Positions 27,001 to 35,651 are shown, counted from the first letter of the stretch. The stretch is 64,000 nt of DNA from Ruegeria halocynthiae (GCF_000743705.1 NZ_JQEZ01000001.1:550070-614069); one strand, 5' to 3'. A program made the numbers and translations. The notes: generated by a model from the sequence alone, not told the origin.

Positions 27001-28740
27001 ATGACACGCATATTCACTGCAATTTTGTTTCTATTCCTCACCGGCGCGCGCGCCGTTTTTGCACAACAGGACACAGGTGTCTGGGTGCAGGTCGAAGCGC
27101 AACCCTCGTTGCGCGAAGCGCAGGAACGGGCGCAGGTCTATGCCAGCACCCTGCCCGACGTGAACGGGTTTCGCCTGAACTCTGGCTGGTACGCCATTGT
27201 TATCGGGCCTTATTTGCACAGTGACGCCGAACAGGTCCTGCGCGTGTACCAGGCCGAAGGGCAAATTCCTGCGGATAGCTACATCGCCTTCTCAAGCGCG
27301 TTGGGTCAGCAATTTTGGCCCGTCGGCGCGAATATTCTGGACCGGGGTGTCGTGACACCGCCGGTCGAAAGCACGCCCCAACCCGAGCAGCCGATTGCCG
27401 GGCTGACGCCCCAGCCTTCGGATGAAACGCGGGCGCAGGCCCTGCAGTCCGAGCGTCGTTTGACTGCACAAGAGCGTAAGGGGCTGCAAACCGCCCTTCA
27501 GGCCGCAGGATTTTACAACGCCACAATTGACGGCGCATTCGGTCAAGGCACCCGCCGGTCAATGGGTGACTGGCAGCGGTTCAACGGCCATGAAGCCACG
27601 GGCGTTCTGACAACGGCGCAGCGCAAGGCACTGATCGAAGATTACAACGCACCGCTGATCAGCGTCGGCATGGATCGCTATTCGGATACGCAGGCGGGCA
27701 TTGACCTGAACCTGCCGCTGGGTGTCATCGCGTTCGACCGGCATGAGGCCCCTTTTGCCCATTTCAACAGCACCACCGATCTGGACGCCAAGGCGTTGCT
27801 GATCAGCCAGCAAGGCGACAAAGCCACGCTGCGGGCGCTGTACGAAGTCATGCAGTCGCTGGACATCATACCCTTAGGCGGTCCCCGAGAGCTGCGCGGC
27901 GACCGCTTTACGCTTGAAGGCCGTGGCAACGGGATCGTTTCCTATAGCGAGGCAACGCTGAAAAATGGCCAGATCAAGGGTTTCACGCTGGTTTGGCCTG
28001 AAGAGGACGAAGCCCGCCGGGCGCGTGTTCTGGCCGCGATCAAGGCAAGCTTCGCCACAACGGACGCCGTGCTTGACGCCAGCGCCGGGGCGGATGCCGA
28101 ACAGCGCATTGATCTGGTTTCCGGGTTGCAGATCCGCAAGCCCCGCCTGTCGCGGTCCGGCTTTTTTGCGGATGCCAAGGGCACCGTCCTGACGGTTTCC
28201 GAAGTTGCGGACAGTTGCGCGCGGGTGACCATTGACGGCGATCTGGAACTTCAGGTCGCATGGACCGATACCGATCTGGGTATCTCGGTCCTGCGCCCCA
28301 GCCGTGATCTTTCCCCCATCAACATCGCGGAATTCAGCGCCGACAAACCCCGCATCCAGTCCGAGGTCGCGGTCTCGGGCTTTTCGTATCAGGGCGCTTT
28401 GGGCGCGCCGACGCTGACCTATGGCCAGATCGCCGACGTGCGCGGGTTGAACGGTGAGGACGGAGTGAAACGATTGGCCCTGGCGTCGCAACCGGGTGAT
28501 GCGGGCGGCCCCGTCTTTGACGACAGCGGGCAGGTTGTCGGTATGCTTTTGCCTACCCCGACCGAAGGACGCACCCTGCCCGGGTCGGTCAGCCTGGCCG
28601 CCACCGCTGATCGTCTGAGCGAGGCTTTGGGACAGGCCGGTGTGTCCGGTCAATCAGGCCAGCCTACGGCGCAAATCTCACCCAATGAGCTGAGCCGCAG
28701 AGCAAATGGGATGACTGTTCTGGTGCATTGCTGGGACTGA
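27001..28740 (+). CDS. Secreted peptidoglycan-binding protein with an inactive trypsin-like domain
   Basis: A 579-residue exported protein. Order: signal peptide (1-21, cleavage near VFA/QQ), an SPOR-like region (about 26-96), a Pro-rich linker, a PG_binding_1 domain (about 155-211, DGAFGQGTRRSMGDWQRF), an uncharacterised middle, and a chymotrypsin-fold domain (about 380-545). In that domain the catalytic His position (T-N-A-H-V in relatives) reads TVSEV with Glu401, the Asp position is kept (Asp425 in TDTDLGISVL), and the nucleophile motif GNSGGP reads GDAGGP with Ala501. It should therefore be proteolytically dead and may bind peptide or wall. AT-run terminator follows. Confidence 0.85.
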   Translation: MTRIFTAILFLFLTGARAVFAQQDTGVWVQVEAQPSLREAQERAQVYASTLPDVNGFRLNSGWYAIVIGPYLHSDAEQVLRVYQAEGQIPADSYIAFSSALGQQFWPVGANILDRGVVTPPVESTPQPEQPIAGLTPQPSDETRAQALQSERRLTAQERKGLQTALQAAGFYNATIDGAFGQGTRRSMGDWQRFNGHEATGVLTTAQRKALIEDYNAPLISVGMDRYSDTQAGIDLNLPLGVIAFDRHEAPFAHFNSTTDLDAKALLISQQGDKATLRALYEVMQSLDIIPLGGPRELRGDRFTLEGRGNGIVSYSEATLKNGQIKGFTLVWPEEDEARRARVLAAIKASFATTDAVLDASAGADAEQRIDLVSGLQIRKPRLSRSGFFADAKGTVLTVSEVADSCARVTIDGDLELQVAWTDTDLGISVLRPSRDLSPINIAEFSADKPRIQSEVAVSGFSYQGALGAPTLTYGQIADVRGLNGEDGVKRLALASQPGDAGGPVFDDSGQVVGMLLPTPTEGRTLPGSVSLAATADRLSEALGQAGVSGQSGQPTAQISPNELSRRANGMTVLVHCWD

Positions 28741-28758
28741 CCGCGCGCCCAACGAAAT

Positions 28759-28792
28759 AAAAGCGCCGCCTGTTTGTGCGGCGCTTTTTTTT
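28759..28792. terminator. Bidirectional intrinsic terminator
   Basis: AAAAGCGCCGC (28759-28769) pairs with GCGGCGCTTTT (28778-28788); eight T residues end the plus-strand copy and TTTTATTT the minus-strand copy. It serves the pseudoprotease gene and the convergent decarboxylase gene. Confidence 0.93.
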
Positions 28793-28800
28793 GTTTCGGC

Positions 28801-30375
28801 TTACAGAACGTCCGGCGTAACGCGGATCAGCGTCGGTCGCGGCGCGTCAAACGCCGCGCGAACGGCTGATTGCATCTCTTCCAGACTGGACGGGGTGGCC
28901 GATAGCGCGCCAAACGCCTCGGCCAGCTTACAAAAGTCGGGGTTATGCGCCACGACCGCATTGGGGGCGATCTGACTGCCGACCATGCTGTCTTCGATTT
29001 CCTTCAGCTTGCCATTGTCCCACAGGATGATGGGCAGAGACAGGCCAAGTTCAACCGCGGTTCCCAGTTCCTGCATTGTATAGTGGAACCCATAGTCGCC
29101 TGCGATAACGGCAGTCGGCTTGCCCCTGCGTGCAACCGCACCACCAATGCCCGCAGGCAACGCGTACCCCAGCGTTCCGAACCCCGTCGGGTGATGCCAA
29201 TGGTAAGGATAGGCCATGTCCCAGACCTCTTTGGCGACATAGGCGAATTGGGTCATGTCCGAATAGATCATGGTATCGGCGGGCATGGCCTCGCGCAGCG
29301 CGTCAATCACCGGGACAATACCGGGCCTCTCGGCGTCCACTTCGGCCCGCCAGCGACCGCGGGTTTCAGCGACTTCTTCCGCCGTCCAGCCCGTTGCCGG
29401 GTTGACGTGGTCGATCGAAGCCCAAAGCGCCCGGGCAAAGCTTTCCCCGTCCGTTTGCAGTTTGACTTCGGCGCGGTGGTGATCAGACAGAACCTGCGGA
29501 TCAAGATCGACCCGAACCAGATTGGCCGTATGACCAAGGGACCGCCGCCACAGATCGACCTCGCCCAGTTCGGCACCCACTGCGACCACCAGATCGGCGG
29601 ACGCAATCACCTCGGCGCTGCCCGGTCGGGGCAGCATCGCCCCAAAGTCCAGCGCATAGCCCAGCCCGGCCATTCCACGCCCAGCATAGGTGGTGAAACA
29701 CGCGGCCCCGACCTGTGTCAGGATTTGCCGCCACAGGTTGGAACGGGTCCCCCCACCCAGAATAAACAGCGGTCTGCGCGCGGTGTTGAGCATCGACAGA
29801 ACCGGCGCGACATCCGGCGGCAGGGCCTGTGTCCGCAGACCGAATTGATTGGGAAACGGCGCGGGATCAGCCTCGGCCTGAAGCTGTGCAATGGGCACCT
29901 GAATGTGTTTGGGGCGCGGCCGGGACAATTCGAATTCTTCGAATGCGCGCTCAACCAGGCCATAGGTTGCCTGGGCCGTGTTTGCCTGATGCGACCAGTC
30001 GGTGACAGTGCCAGCCGCCGCGCGCTGATCCTTCATTTGATGCAACTGCCCATGCGCGGCCTGCATTTCATCCAAACAAGAGGACATCACCAGCATCGGA
30101 ACCGAATCCGTATAGGCCTGCCCCATCGGCGTCATGATGTTGCACACTCCTGGCCCGGTGATCACATAAGCCACGCCCGGCTTGCCCGTCGCGCGGGCAT
30201 AGCCATCGGCCATGAACCCGGCCCCCTGTTCGTGGCGGGCCAGAACATGGGTGATTTCTGCCTCTTCAATACCGCGATACATTTCCTGATTGTGCACACC
30301 GGGGATGCCAAAAATCACATCCACGCCCCGATCTTTCAGCATGTGCGATATCTGCGCGCCTAGGGGTTTTTTCAT
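28801..30375 (-). CDS. Thiamine-diphosphate enzyme, 5-guanidino-2-oxopentanoate decarboxylase (AruI)-like
   Basis: A 524-residue acetolactate-synthase-fold enzyme. The catalytic Glu is in LARHEQGAGFMADGYARATG; the central FAD/Rossmann-like domain has ILGGGTRSN; the ThDP-Mg motif is GDYGFHYTMQELG...WDN, with Tyr where GDG is usual. Its opening (FGIPGVHNQEMYRGIEEAEI) most resembles AruI of the arginine transaminase pathway rather than IlvB, and no small regulatory subunit is next to it. It may decarboxylate 2-oxo acids from arginine or related compounds; other ALS-like activities remain possible. Its ATG overlaps the trkH stop by one base. Confidence 0.8.
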   Translation of the reverse strand: MKKPLGAQISHMLKDRGVDVIFGIPGVHNQEMYRGIEEAEITHVLARHEQGAGFMADGYARATGKPGVAYVITGPGVCNIMTPMGQAYTDSVPMLVMSSCLDEMQAAHGQLHQMKDQRAAAGTVTDWSHQANTAQATYGLVERAFEEFELSRPRPKHIQVPIAQLQAEADPAPFPNQFGLRTQALPPDVAPVLSMLNTARRPLFILGGGTRSNLWRQILTQVGAACFTTYAGRGMAGLGYALDFGAMLPRPGSAEVIASADLVVAVGAELGEVDLWRRSLGHTANLVRVDLDPQVLSDHHRAEVKLQTDGESFARALWASIDHVNPATGWTAEEVAETRGRWRAEVDAERPGIVPVIDALREAMPADTMIYSDMTQFAYVAKEVWDMAYPYHWHHPTGFGTLGYALPAGIGGAVARRGKPTAVIAGDYGFHYTMQELGTAVELGLSLPIILWDNGKLKEIEDSMVGSQIAPNAVVAHNPDFCKLAEAFGALSATPSSLEEMQSAVRAAFDAPRPTLIRVTPDVL

Positions 30376-31823
30376 CAGCTTCTCCAGAATTGAACGGTAA
30401 ACAAGGCGTAAACGGCCAGCAGCTCAAGCCGGCCGACCAGCATCCCGATGGACAAGAGCCACTTTGCGGTATCGCTGAGCCCGGCAAAGTTGCCCGCCGG
30501 GCCGATTTCACTTCCCAGCCCCGGCCCCACATTGGCCAGCGCCGTCGCAGCCCCCGATACCGAGGTGATGAAATCCAACCCCGTCAAGGCCAAAGCCCAG
30601 GCCAGTATGCCCATGGACAGCACGAAGAACATGAAAAAGCTCATGACCGATGTCAGAACATCCGTGCCAATGGGGCGCCCATCGTAAAGCGGAACAAAGA
30701 CCCCGTGCGGAGAGCGAATTCGGCGGATCTGCGTTTTGATGGACGCAAACAGCAACTGGTATCGGAAAACCTTGATCGAACAGGCGGTAGACCCCGCACA
30801 TCCCCCCACCAGACCGATCAGAAAGAACAGCATGACCGGAAAGCTGCCCCACGTCATGTAATTGACGCTGGCATATCCGGTGCCGGAAATGATCGAGGTG
30901 ACGTTGAACAGGGATTGGCGAAGCGCCTGCTCCCAATGGTGCGGAAACACGGTGATCAGAAAGACCGACATGACAACGACCAGCACCAGAATGGTCGCGA
31001 CAAATGCGCGGATCTGACTGTCGCGCCACAAAGAGCTGGTATGGCCATTGGCAAGCTGCACGTACCGGACAAACGGCAGGGCGGCCAAAATCATGAAGAC
31101 CGATGCGGCGTATTCGGTCGGCCCGGAAAACACAGCGAATGAATCGTCGTAGTTCGAAAATCCGCCTGTTGCGATGGTTGTCATGGCGTGAACCACGGCG
31201 TCGAAAAAGCTCATGCCCAGGCCTGCGTATACCAACACGCAAACAAAGGTCAGAAAGACGTAGATCAAGGAAATCTGACCCGCGATTTCTTGCGCGCGGG
31301 GCAGGATTTTACCCATGGTTTCAAATCCTTCCGAGCGGAAGATTTGCATCCCACCCACCCGAAGCTCGGGCAGGAAAACCATAGCGACAACAATGATGCC
31401 GATACCACCCAGCCATTGCAAAACCCCGCGCCACAACAGCAGCCCGCGCGGAAGATTATCCAGGCCAGAAATAACGGTCGACCCGGTGGTGGTCAGACCG
31501 GACATCGCCTCAAAGTAAGCATCGACAAAGCGCAGCTCGGTTTCGCCAAGCAAAAACGGAATCGCGCCGAAAAATGGCAGCGCGACCCAGACACCGGTGG
31601 TCAGCAAAAAGGTCTGGCGGATCGTCAAACCGTCGCCGATCCCGTTCGAACAGCTCAGCGACAGAACCACGCCCGTCAGAATTGTGATAACGCCACTTTC
31701 AAGAAACACATGCCATTCGCCCCGACCTTCGATGAGATCGGTAATCATGGGCAGCATCATGGTCGCCCCAAGAATGGCGACCAACAGGCCAATCACATAT
31801 CCAACCGGGCGCATATCCGTCAT
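30375..31823 (-). CDS. trkH: Trk/Ktr potassium uptake protein, TrkH
   Basis: A 482-residue K+ translocating subunit with four P-loop repeats of the membrane-pore-membrane type: FEAMSGLTTTGSTVI, HAMTTIATGGFSNYD, TSIISGTGYASVNY and TALANVGPGLGS, each carrying the conserved filter Gly. TrkH normally works with the NAD-binding TrkA, which is not in the window. Its stop overlaps the start of the AruI-like gene (TGATG), so the two are translationally coupled, an uncommon partnership. Confidence 0.95.
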   Translation of the reverse strand: MTDMRPVGYVIGLLVAILGATMMLPMITDLIEGRGEWHVFLESGVITILTGVVLSLSCSNGIGDGLTIRQTFLLTTGVWVALPFFGAIPFLLGETELRFVDAYFEAMSGLTTTGSTVISGLDNLPRGLLLWRGVLQWLGGIGIIVVAMVFLPELRVGGMQIFRSEGFETMGKILPRAQEIAGQISLIYVFLTFVCVLVYAGLGMSFFDAVVHAMTTIATGGFSNYDDSFAVFSGPTEYAASVFMILAALPFVRYVQLANGHTSSLWRDSQIRAFVATILVLVVVMSVFLITVFPHHWEQALRQSLFNVTSIISGTGYASVNYMTWGSFPVMLFFLIGLVGGCAGSTACSIKVFRYQLLFASIKTQIRRIRSPHGVFVPLYDGRPIGTDVLTSVMSFFMFFVLSMGILAWALALTGLDFITSVSGAATALANVGPGLGSEIGPAGNFAGLSDTAKWLLSIGMLVGRLELLAVYALFTVQFWRS

Positions 31824-31875
31824 GAGGCGCAGCGTTGGCGCGCCTGCACGACTGTGTCAAGCGGATGTCCCGTAT

Positions 31876-32649
31876 TTACTTGCCCGAGTTGCCCGATGGC
31901 TTGGGCATCACCGGGGGTTTCGACGGGGCACGCGTGCGGCGCACCGGTGTCACGGGCTGGGCTGTTTCCATCTTGGGGGCAACAGGTTTCGCCGCAGGTG
32001 CCAAAGGTGCAACGGGTTTGGCGGCCACTTTGGTTGGTGCAGGCTTGGCAGCCGCTTTGGGCGCCAAAACTGCGGTCGGTGTTTTCGCAGCGACAGGTTT
32101 GACCGGCGCTTTCACCGCTGCTGGCTTGCCCGCCACCTTGGGTGCAACAGGTTTTGCCGCTGCGGGTTTCGCGGCGACCGGCTTTGCAGCAGCAGGTTTT
32201 GGCTTGGCGGCAGCGGCGGGTTTCGGTGCCTGCGTGCGGGCCGATGTTGCGGTTTTTGCGGCAACTGGTTTAGCGGCAGGCTTTGCCGCAGCTGGTGCTG
32301 CAGCAGTTTTCGCCTTAGTCGCTGCAGGTTTTGCAGGCGCGGGTTTTGCTGATTCGGCCTTGGGCTTGGCAGGGGTTTTTGCCTTGACGTCCGGCTTGGC
32401 CGCCGCCGCCGGTGCGGGCTTGGCTTTGGTTGCAGGTGCCGCTGGCTTTGCCTTGGACTTGAATTCAGGCGTCGGCGCGGCCGGTGCCGGGGTCGCGGCC
32501 GTTTCGCGCAACGTCTGCACCGTTGCAAACGGCAGCTCAATTGCCGAGCAGGTCAAAATCTGCATGATTTTCATTTGGTTGCTAACCGCGTATCCGGCCA
32601 GGCGCATGGCCGCCAACTGAAGTTCCAGCGGTTGGGTAATCGGATTCAT
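31876..32649 (-). CDS. Phasin-like protein with a long Lys/Pro/Ala-rich, histone-H1-like tail
   Basis: A 257-residue protein. Residues about 5-45 are an amphipathic helical segment (LELQLAAMRLAGYAVSNQM, then KIMQILTCSAIELPF) like the granule-binding part of phasins. Residues about 51-240 are a low-complexity tail of repeated A-A-K-P, K-P-V-A-A-K and P-A-P units, strongly basic, as in the H1-like tails of PhaF or AlgP. Such proteins coat polyhydroxyalkanoate granules and tether them to DNA. A strong AGGAGA ribosome site precedes the ATG. No pha genes are near, so the granule role is inference; a nucleoid protein is the alternative. Confidence 0.72.
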   Translation of the reverse strand: MNPITQPLELQLAAMRLAGYAVSNQMKIMQILTCSAIELPFATVQTLRETAATPAPAAPTPEFKSKAKPAAPATKAKPAPAAAAKPDVKAKTPAKPKAESAKPAPAKPAATKAKTAAAPAAAKPAAKPVAAKTATSARTQAPKPAAAAKPKPAAAKPVAAKPAAAKPVAPKVAGKPAAVKAPVKPVAAKTPTAVLAPKAAAKPAPTKVAAKPVAPLAPAAKPVAPKMETAQPVTPVRRTRAPSKPPVMPKPSGNSGK

Positions 32650-32847
32650 TAGTTATTTCTCCTGTGAAAGCGATGCAACCTGCAACAAAAAGCAGAACTC
32701 TGCCCGCCCAAATTTCCTGGGCGGATTGCATAAACTTGCAGTCCCGGGGCGTCGCACGTCTCGGCTTCCTTAAATAGTGGCATGGCAGCAAACCAGCAGG
32801 CACACCACGGCTGCATTCCCCGCCACTTTAACGCAAATTACCGTGCG

Positions 32848-32870
32848 CGCGCAGCATTTTTTGCTGCGCT
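32848..32870. repeat. Perfect inverted repeat between folE2 and the phasin-like gene
   Basis: GCGCAGCA (32849-32856) pairs with TGCTGCGC (32862-32869) around five T residues. It lies 55 bases past the folE2 stop and about 200 bases before the phasin-like ATG. Without a trailing T-run it is not a standard terminator; an operator for a PHA-type regulator is conceivable. The remaining gap (32650-32848) shows only the ribosome site and TTGC-rich stretches near 32685-32695. Confidence 0.4.
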
Positions 32871-32924
32871 GCGGCAAAAACTCGCCGTTTGACTAATTTT
32901 GAGACTTCCCGGTGCCCTGCCCGG

Positions 32925-34028
32925 TCACCCGATATGGAACAGGGTCGAGAACAGACGCGGATTCAGACTGGTCGAAACAAAGGTCGACCCCTCGGTCAGA
33001 ACCGACACCGCATCATGGCTGTGCAGGCTTTCCTGATGGCTGGCCACCACCCGGAAATCGCCGATATGATGATCGGCCAGCAACTCGGCGCAGAACAGAC
33101 GAGCGGCGTCTTCGACAAAGATCGGGTTGGCCGCGTTCAGTTCGGCAAAGGCCTGCTCGTCCTCACGCTTGACCATCACCTGCGTTTCTGTCGGAACGGC
33201 GCGGCGGCACAATGCGATCAGGTCTTCGAACCACAGGCAATCCGCGTCGCAATCCACAACAACGGAAATTCGCGCGACCGACCGCTGCGAATGTGGCGTC
33301 GCCAGCTGCCCACGCGTTGCGCGCGCGTGTTCGCTCAGTTCAAGCGAACAGGGGCAGGTCGACGAATAGACATAGTCCAGATGCATGATCTTCTGACGCA
33401 CGCCGTTCTGCTCGACCAGTTCCAGCGCGATGTCGTAATATTGATACCCCTCAAGCCCCGAGCGCAGGCTTTGCACCCGGTCGGGGAAGGAAAACCGCAT
33501 CTGAATGCGCGCATCAAAGCTGTCCAGATCGGTCATATAGTCATCCAGCGCGGCCTCCATGACCTCAAAACTGAACGTACGCTCGGCGTGTTTGTAGAAC
33601 GAGCGCATGATCCGGGACATGTTGATGCCCTTTTTTTCGGCCTCAAGGCTGACAGTCCCGGTGACCGAGGTTTCCAGTGTCAGATCCTCACCCGCTTTCC
33701 GATGAAACCGGATCGGCAGACGGAAATTGGAAATGCCTACATGCTGAATCTGCTGCCTGGCCCCCCGGATCAGGCTAGAAGGGCCGTTCTGAAGATCGGG
33801 CAAAGTTGCGCGATACGCCGCGTCGACCGCGAACCCATCGGGATACTCTCGTGACAGCGAAGGATAGTTGACCGGAACCAGCCCCGGCACAAGGCGCTCG
33901 ATGGCAGGATCAAGTTGGCTGATCTCGGCCTCGGTCGCAGTTTCAGCCCATTTGCGCAGCGTTTTCAGCGCAGCGGCGGCCTCATCTTGGTCGGGTGCAT
34001 CGTCAACGTCGCGGGGGTGCACGTTCAT
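32925..34028 (-). CDS. folE2: GTP cyclohydrolase IB (FolE2)
   Basis: A 367-residue type IB GTP cyclohydrolase, making dihydroneopterin triphosphate for folate. Family marks are KGINMSRIMRSFYKH, a T-x-C-P-C-S motif (YSSTCPCSLELSE) holding the metal Cys, HSQRSVARISV, and NPIFVEDAARLF. FolE2 replaces the zinc enzyme FolE in many bacteria and can use Mn or Fe. The ATG at 34028 has GAGGAG upstream; longer in-frame extensions are not family-like. With folB and folP elsewhere in the window it gives three steps of folate synthesis. It lies 170 bases after metZ on the same strand. Confidence 0.95.
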   Translation of the reverse strand: MNVHPRDVDDAPDQDEAAAALKTLRKWAETATEAEISQLDPAIERLVPGLVPVNYPSLSREYPDGFAVDAAYRATLPDLQNGPSSLIRGARQQIQHVGISNFRLPIRFHRKAGEDLTLETSVTGTVSLEAEKKGINMSRIMRSFYKHAERTFSFEVMEAALDDYMTDLDSFDARIQMRFSFPDRVQSLRSGLEGYQYYDIALELVEQNGVRQKIMHLDYVYSSTCPCSLELSEHARATRGQLATPHSQRSVARISVVVDCDADCLWFEDLIALCRRAVPTETQVMVKREDEQAFAELNAANPIFVEDAARLFCAELLADHHIGDFRVVASHQESLHSHDAVSVLTEGSTFVSTSLNPRLFSTLFHIG

Positions 34029-34198
34029 CGATAAGGGCTCCTCGGTTGGTCGCCGGGCTAAATACGGGTTCGGCGCGCATTCCAGTGTAACCGTATACGC
34101 GCCAAAACACAGCCCGGATCGAATTTCCGCACAAGGCGCAGTGCCTGCGCCCTGCACCGTTTGACTTTGAACCGGGTTTATCAGGCCAAAACCGGATA

Positions 34199-35389
34199 CT
34201 ATTGTTGAGAAACGTCCAATGCCTGACCGATATCGGCAAGCAGGTCGTTTGCGTCTTCCAGACCGACGGACAGGCGGATCAGGCCGGGTGTAATGCCTAA
34301 CTCATCCTTCTGTTCGTCACTCAGCCGCTGGTGCGTTGTGGTGGCCGGATGTGTCGCGATTGACTTGGCATCCCCAAGATTGTTCGAGATCACCGGAATC
34401 GTCAGCGCGTTGAGAAAGGCAAACGCGGCCTCTTTCCCGCCCTTGATGTCCAGCGACAGAACCGTGCCGCCCTTGCCGCCCAGCTGTGATTGCACCAGCG
34501 CGTTCTGCGCATGGGTTTTCAGCCCCGGATACAGCGTCCGTTCCAGCGCCGCGTGACCTTCCAGCGCTTCGGCCAGGGCCAAGGCCGTTTCGGCCTGCGC
34601 ATTGACCCGCAAGGCCATCGTTTCCAGACCCTTCAGCATGACCCAGGCGTTGAACGGGCTCAGCGCGCCGCCGGTGTGCTTCATGTAGGGCTCAACCGTG
34701 CCGCGGATGAATTCTTGCGTGCCGATGATGACGCCGCCCAGCGCACGCCCCTGCCCGTCAATGTGCTTGGTCGCGGAATAGACGACCACATCGGCCCCCT
34801 GCTCGATTGCGCGCGAAAAGACAGGGGTGGAAAAGACGTTGTCCACAATGACCACGGCCCCAACCGCGTGCGCCAGATCGGCAACCGCCGCAATGTCGAT
34901 CACCTCAAGCGTCGGGTTCGACATGGATTCGAAGAACACCGCCTTGGTATCGGGGCGGAGCGCCGCCTTCCACGCGTCCACATCGGTGCCATCGACAAAC
35001 GTTACCTCGACCCCGTACCGGGTCAGGATGTTTTCCAGGATATACAGACAGGACCCGAACAGAGCCTTGGCAGAGACAACATGGTCGCCCGCCTTCAACA
35101 CCGAGGTCAGCGCCGCATTCACCGCCGCCATGCCGGACGCGGTGGCAAAGGCATCCTCGCCCCCTTCCAGCGCAGCGATGCGCTGTTCGAACATAGAGAC
35201 GGTCGGGTTGCCATAACGGGCATAGATGAACTCATCCGGGCCGGTTTCGATAAACCGCGCCTCGGCCTGTTCAGCCGTGTCATAGACAAAGCCCTGTGTC
35301 AGAAAGATCGCCTCGCTGACCTCATTGTATTGGCTGCGACGGATGCCGCCATGGACGGCTTGGGTGCGTTTGTTCCAGCTCTCGCTCAT
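34199..35389 (-). CDS. metZ: O-succinylhomoserine sulfhydrylase
   Basis: A 396-residue gamma-family PLP enzyme (Cys/Met metabolism group) that makes homocysteine directly from an acylhomoserine and sulfide. The PLP lysine is in VYSATKHIDGQGRALGG; YARYGNPTVSMFEQR near the N-terminus and VISNNLGDAKSIATHPATTTH near the C-terminus (both recognised in parts) are typical. GAGAGGA precedes the ATG by six bases. It is preceded by a SAM-II riboswitch and a terminator hairpin, so methionine/SAM supply controls it. A 7-bp hairpin without T-run (34135-34151) lies past its stop. Confidence 0.95.
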   Translation of the reverse strand: MSESWNKRTQAVHGGIRRSQYNEVSEAIFLTQGFVYDTAEQAEARFIETGPDEFIYARYGNPTVSMFEQRIAALEGGEDAFATASGMAAVNAALTSVLKAGDHVVSAKALFGSCLYILENILTRYGVEVTFVDGTDVDAWKAALRPDTKAVFFESMSNPTLEVIDIAAVADLAHAVGAVVIVDNVFSTPVFSRAIEQGADVVVYSATKHIDGQGRALGGVIIGTQEFIRGTVEPYMKHTGGALSPFNAWVMLKGLETMALRVNAQAETALALAEALEGHAALERTLYPGLKTHAQNALVQSQLGGKGGTVLSLDIKGGKEAAFAFLNALTIPVISNNLGDAKSIATHPATTTHQRLSDEQKDELGITPGLIRLSVGLEDANDLLADIGQALDVSQQ

Positions 35390-35424
35390 GTCATTCCTCT
35401 CGGCCTTTGTCCGGCAAAGGCATC

Positions 35425-35458
35425 AAAAAAACCCCAGACGCGGTCAAGCGAAAGGGGC
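35425..35458 (-). terminator. Attenuator-type terminator between the SAM-II riboswitch and metZ
   Basis: On the minus strand GGCCCC...GGGG arms (35454-35457 with 35432-35435) and an inner CGC/GCG pairing around a six-base loop are followed by seven T residues (35431-35425), 36 bases before the metZ ATG. Placed directly after the riboswitch it would stop transcription when SAM is bound. The stem has a 3x3 internal mismatch, so it is only moderately stable. Confidence 0.65.
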
Positions 35459-35465
35459 CTTTCAT

Positions 35466-35524
35466 CCTGACCTTTTAGCGGTGTTGTTTAGCGTGGCCCG
35501 CAATCCGGTAACAAATCGCCACGT
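35466..35524 (-). promoter_or_regulatory. SAM-II riboswitch upstream of metZ
   Basis: Reading the minus strand, stem P1 is CGTGGC (35523-35518) pairing with GCCACG (35497-35492). Its 20-base loop contains the conserved GATTT and ACCGGATTGC segments; after P1 comes CTAAACAACACC and the conserved 3' pseudoknot strand GCTAAAAGG. This order and spacing match the SAM-II (metA-type) aptamer, which in alphaproteobacteria sits before metZ, metA or metX. It reads SAM levels in the mRNA leader. The promoter at 35535-35563 would start the RNA only a few bases before P1. Confidence 0.9.
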
Positions 35525-35534
35525 AGCGAGGATG

Positions 35535-35563
35535 CGTTTACGCCTCAAGGTGCGGATCGTCAA
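35535..35563 (-). promoter_or_regulatory. Predicted sigma-70 promoter for the metZ leader
   Basis: On the minus strand TTGACG (35563-35558), a 17-base spacer and TAAACG (35540-35535). The predicted start is close to 35528, just ahead of the first riboswitch stem, which supports both calls. Confidence 0.55.
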
Positions 35564-35651
35564 GCCCGGCCGCCCGTGCGTCACGCTTTCGTAACCACCT
35601 CTTGCCGATCCGGCAGAAAACCGCATGATCGCTGCAACAAACGGAGGACAC

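Noticed and set aside
28945..30363. 472-codon frame antisense to the AruI-like gene
   Set aside because: Shadow of a motif-supported thiamine-diphosphate enzyme.
31835..32620. Ala/Gly-rich hydrophobic frame opposite the phasin-like gene
   Set aside because: It is the mirror of the AAKP repeat; its repeated A-G-F-A pattern follows from the opposite strand.
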